From: Apteryx mantelli
Taxonomy: Eukaryota; Chordata; Aves; Apterygiformes; Apterygidae
Length of the DNA: 64,000 bases
Assembly: GCF_036417845.1 (NCBI RefSeq)
Contig: NC_090020.1
Span: 32,162,425-32,226,424 of the forward strand
Direction: 5' to 3'
Shown here one piece after another: positions 60,261 to 64,000 of the stretch. The notes below the pieces were generated by a model, which saw nothing but the letters and a program-made list of their open reading frames with translations, was not told where the DNA came from and searched no databases. Position 1 is the stretch's first letter. Each line of letters opens with the position of its first letter. Both the position numbers and the translations under genes were made by a program.

Positions 60261-61658
60261 TTGATGGCCCATGTTATCATGGGGCTTTGGATTTACTGCA
60301 ATATCCTTGTGGGTCCTTTACAGTACTGATATTGAAGTCCCAGCTTGCTACTGTAGCTATTGTTCAAGGTTTGTTTCCAGCAGTTTGTACTCATTTCCGC
60401 AGCCGTCTGGGCTGGTATTTGGTCAATGCCCTCTGCTGATGGTGGGCTTGGAGTGAGTCGTGGCAGGCACAGGGAAGAAGCATGACCAACTCCAGCTGCT
60501 GCCGTTCCCCTGTTCCTTGGGCCCTGGGAAGGCTCTTCTGCAGTGCGAGTACAGGGTGACAGAAGCCGGACCAGAAGGATATGTATGACTTTCCAATTTC
60601 AATACTGTCCCAGAAAGCTTTCTGAAGTGCTGGCAGGAAGTGCTCTGGGCAGTTTAACCTCTCTTTGGAGGGTGCTCCCACACCAGTGCTTGGGCTGAGA
60701 ACTGACGGGGTTACAGGGAAGCACCCTTGTGGGAGCAGTTCTCCACCTAGGTATCTCTAACCTTAGAGTCGACCTTTGGAAGACACTGAATTTTGGATTT
60801 GAGTCATTCTGTTCTTCCTTGGAGGGACAGTCCCCCCTTTCTCATTCTAAAAGAACCATCTTATCATTTGTCGCAAGATCCTAAAACCAAACCAAACCAA
60901 AAATCCAGCAAGGTGTTGCATCACGCTGCCTGAATTAATGGAGATCCCACTGAACTGCTAGAATGTAATATGTTGGCTGGCCATAGAAGCATGAGCAGAT
61001 GCATTCAGTTGCTGATCCAGTAAATCATTTCAGTGTTTACGCTAAAACACAAGAAAGTGTATTTAAATGATATCAGGTATAACTATGAAGACTGCGAACA
61101 GAATTGGGATTTATAGTAAGCATATATCATCATTACGCTCCTTTTCTTTGATGATATTAAAGGCTAAGAATCATAATATACTTGCATAGTGAGCAGTATT
61201 CCATTCCTGGTTCCTTAAATGCATGATTTTGGCTCCATGAATAACTGTAACTGTAGAAGTTCCTTTAGCACACTGGTTTCCTAGCTTTGTGTAATTCTTG
61301 CAGTGTGCACTAGATCCTCAGTGACTGAATCTTCAAACTTTTTGTAGAATTTTCATGAGAGAACTCAAGATGGGCTGACTCTTCCCACCTATAACACAGG
61401 GCTTTGTGAAGGGGAAGGAAAGAGAAATAACTTTTCCTTGATCATCAGCTTCATTTCATAAAAAAAGCTTAGTATACACTTAAAATGCTGCCACTTTTTT
61501 TCCGATTCAGGGCCACAGGCATAACACACAGCTGCTCAGCACACAGCCCAATGTAAACCTTATAGCCTTCAGTTAAACTACAGACTAATGTTTGATTCAC
61601 ATTCAAACAAGTATGAACATAGATGCAGCTGACAGTAGATGATCATTCTGAAATTTTC
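60261..61658. other. Unique non-coding DNA, no gene seen
   Basis: A short (CAAAC)n-like stretch lies at 60883-60901. Small frames around 60391-60681 have no known domain. Confidence 0.55.
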
Positions 61659-61710
61659 AGAAGGAAGAAAAGGAAAGGAAAGAAAGGAAAGGGAAAAGAA
61701 AAGAAGAAAA
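61659..61710 (+). repeat. Pure 52-bp homopurine tract (GGAAA-type)
   Basis: 52 bases of A and G only, built from GGAAA/GAAAA units, with no interruption. It is a (GGAAA)n-like microsatellite and a triplex-DNA candidate. On the minus strand it reads as Phe/Pro/Leu low-complexity. Confidence 0.92.
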
Positions 61711-64000
61711 TAAGAGAACCGTAACGAAGAGAAAGATTCAGCTGAGTGTTTAAAGAATCTTCTGGCACATAATATGGAAGAGTTGACTTCTGCTTATATA
61801 TTTTTCCATTTCCCAACTTACTGCTTCCAAAAGTGGAACCTGACAGGTACAGAAATATATTGTTACCTATTCTCTCTAAACCCGTATGCTTCTGCACACA
61901 GAGCCTTAAGTGTTTGCTGTGGGCAAAGTTGTGTCAGCTCCATTTCTACTCACATTATCAGGGGAAAAAATGGTCTTTCTAGTTTTTTAATATATCTAAG
62001 GGTCCAGTTGCAAATCTGTAATCACCAAACTAAAGGGAATAAATTATGGACCTGCCATACCTATGGATGATCCAAGCTTTGTACTTAAAGGAAGGAATTC
62101 AATCACTCTGTTATCTATGAAAAATTCATTGGATCAGGCTTGGAAATACCATACATTCTCTTTGGATACAAATGAATTTTCTTAGAATTTACAAATAAAT
62201 CCATGAATTTCTTTGAGTTAAAATAGCTTTAGATTTGTCTTTGAAGAAATTTGGCATCAGGTTCTGACTAGTATGGTGTTGCAAATGATCTAAATGGAAT
62301 CATGAAAATGCTTCAAAAGTCACATATATTAAAGCTTACTGAAGTCTCACAGGCTGAATTTTTAAAGTTTAATCATTTGTGCTGCTATGGGTTACACACC
62401 AGCATTTCTCCCTCTGCATTTTACTACTCTTTTCCAAAATGTTTGCTATCTATCCTGCCAAAATCTTTCCAGTATTTCTCAGAAACAGCATTCCTTTAAC
62501 AGGTCTAGTCTCCAAAGGCAAGACCCACCTGTCTTTCCCAGATGTGCCTGAGCATGATATATATCTCCATGATAATAAAGACACCATGGGCGAGATGTCA
62601 CCTGATGCCGCCTGAAATATCTTACGGTCTCCGAGCCATCCTTGCAGGTCTGGCAAAAAGGGCACAGGGCCTCCCGGAGCTCCTGATTTGGTACCCACAC
62701 TGGGAAACTCAGGGCATCTGATGTGGCAAGAGGCTGCTACGCCTGGGCAGGTGAATAAAGTCTCATCCCATGGTCCAGGCTATGAATGCGGGTCTCACAG
62801 CTCAGACAAGCTGACCTCAAAGCGTACAGCCTCCACTCCTCTGTAGGGGAGCAATTGAAATAGCAGGGAATCCAGTATTTATCCAACAGCTACCATTGCC
62901 TTTGCTGCAGAGCAAAGTTTTCCAAAATTTTTAAGTCGCTGGGCTGCCGTCTGAACTGTAAGAGTGAACAAATAATACATAGGAAGGGGTATGGAGGTAC
63001 AGAGCTCGTAATTTGGAGTTCCTCATTGTTCCCTTGCTCCGGGCATTGTTGTTTGAGTCAAAGCATTAATAATTATTCCATTGCACAAACTATAATAATT
63101 TGGTGGATCATCAGAGAATGAGTAGCAGCAGCAGCAGAAGCCCTTGCTCTCAGCCTGCTGCCCCTTCCCTGTAGTTTTTTGTCATTTTGCTCTTCATGTT
63201 CTTGGAGTTGGGTTTCTAGGCCAGCAAGTCTGATTTCATTTCTAAAAGACCCAAATCTAAACATGTGCCCCTATGGAAATCGTAGCTTTGAAACCTTTGT
63301 ACACATGATCCAAAGTTCCTCTCTGTAAAAGAGATTTGTTTCTTAGTGGCAGTTAAGATTGATGCAATGCATTTGAATCTTCAGGAAATGTGTGTCTTGG
63401 AGTTATTCTTCTGCTCTGAAATAGAAATTTTACCGCATTTAAGTAGGACATACTTTGCATGGCTGGCCTTGTGTAAAAGGCAGGAAGGCATGCTGACTGA
63501 TTAAAATATTAGTTGGCAATCATTTAGTCTTCAGCCATGGATTAAATTGTTTTGTTTGTATCATCTTTCAATCTATCATTAATAGTGTTTCTTTCTTTCA
63601 TCTTCCTTTCTCTTTCCTGTTTGGATTTCAATTTATTTTGCTGGTGACTTTGAAGGGAGGGCCAAAATGACTATCATTTAGGATTATCAGTTGTACAAGC
63701 AAAAGTCCTCTCCCTGAACTTCTCAGTGATTTTGATTTCCTTTTCTGGCATTCTGTTCTCCACACACACATGCACAAAGTTGTGTGCATCCAAGTGCTCT
63801 GCAACAATGAACTCCCTCTCTGTGGGTGTAAAAGCATGACTCTCTTCTGCTCCAAATAATATTTGTTTCATGTTTAACTTTTGCCAAGATGATACAACAA
63901 GCAACTGTGTGCAGGGAGAGTCTGCTAAAGAGTTCAAGACCTGCCTTGAGGATGAGGAAAGCTCCTTTCTCCTTATACTTCACATTATTTTCCTTGCTTG
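61711..64000. other. Unique non-coding DNA to the window end, no gene seen
   Basis: No exon, RNA gene or transposon recognised. A short CAG-type run (AGCAGCAGCAGCAGAAGC) lies at about 63123-63140. Frames at 62450-62700 and 63628-63983 (minus) are under 90 codons without known domains. Confidence 0.55.

Noticed and set aside
1-64000. Bacterial-type systems: operons, CRISPR arrays, phage or plasmid genes
   Set aside because: No dense gene packing, no regularly spaced repeats and no bacterial protein families; the CR1 elements show animal nuclear DNA.

Overview
The window looks like a stretch of vertebrate, most likely bird, nuclear genome that contains no recognisable protein-coding gene or RNA gene. 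The bird call rests on two CR1 retroposons (LINE-3 clade). Both have the CR1-style 3' end, and one carries three copies of the 8-bp tail repeat typical of the family. There are no mammalian L1, Alu or B-type repeats, repeat load is very low, and several short palindromic repeat fossils resemble those I know from bird, crocodile and turtle genomes. CR1 also occurs in other reptiles, so a non-avian sauropsid is not fully excluded. Base composition is visibly AT-rich, as in gene-poor parts of large bird chromosomes. All longer open frames were read on both strands. Only the CR1 frames match a known protein family.

Layout. 1-1722 is unique non-coding DNA with one fossil repeat. 1723-2625 is a 5'-truncated CR1 on the minus strand that still carries the end of its reverse transcriptase with one frameshift. 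2626-16847 is unique DNA with two perfect purine-pyrimidine alternating tracts, a long palindrome at 13405-13425, fossil palindromic repeats near 15.1 and 15.5 kb, and blocks dense in homeodomain-type motifs (10.4-10.8 kb, 13.4-14.4 kb). 16848-16896 is an (AAT)n microsatellite. 17.7-18.0 kb holds a GATA-motif cluster beside an E-box. 18-28.5 kb is unique, with two more fossil repeats near 20 kb and an AT-rich motif-dense block at 25.1-25.5 kb. 28500-28866 is a second, older CR1 on the plus strand. 31.2-32.8 kb holds two AT microsatellite patches. 33-47.7 kb is unique, with a motif-dense block at 39.6-40.0 kb, a fossil repeat at 41.4 kb and a 33-bp tandem duplication at 42.8 kb. 47.7-47.9 kb is a purine tract. 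Two CpG-richer patches lie at 48.2-48.7 and 56.0-56.4 kb. The last 8 kb hold three perfect inverted repeats (57.0, 59.0 and 60.1 kb) and a 52-bp pure purine run (61.7 kb).

Interpretation. The combination of gene absence, only about 1.3 kb of recent-type transposon sequence in 64 kb, and several motif-dense blocks is what one expects of a gene desert or very large intron with distal regulatory elements for a developmental gene. This is inference: conservation cannot be seen from a single sequence, and short exons without obvious similarity cannot be ruled out. I see no evidence for a new multi-gene system. The observations most worth a second look are the palindromic repeat fossils, the inverted-repeat motif pairs, the GATA/E-box cluster and the two CpG-rich patches.
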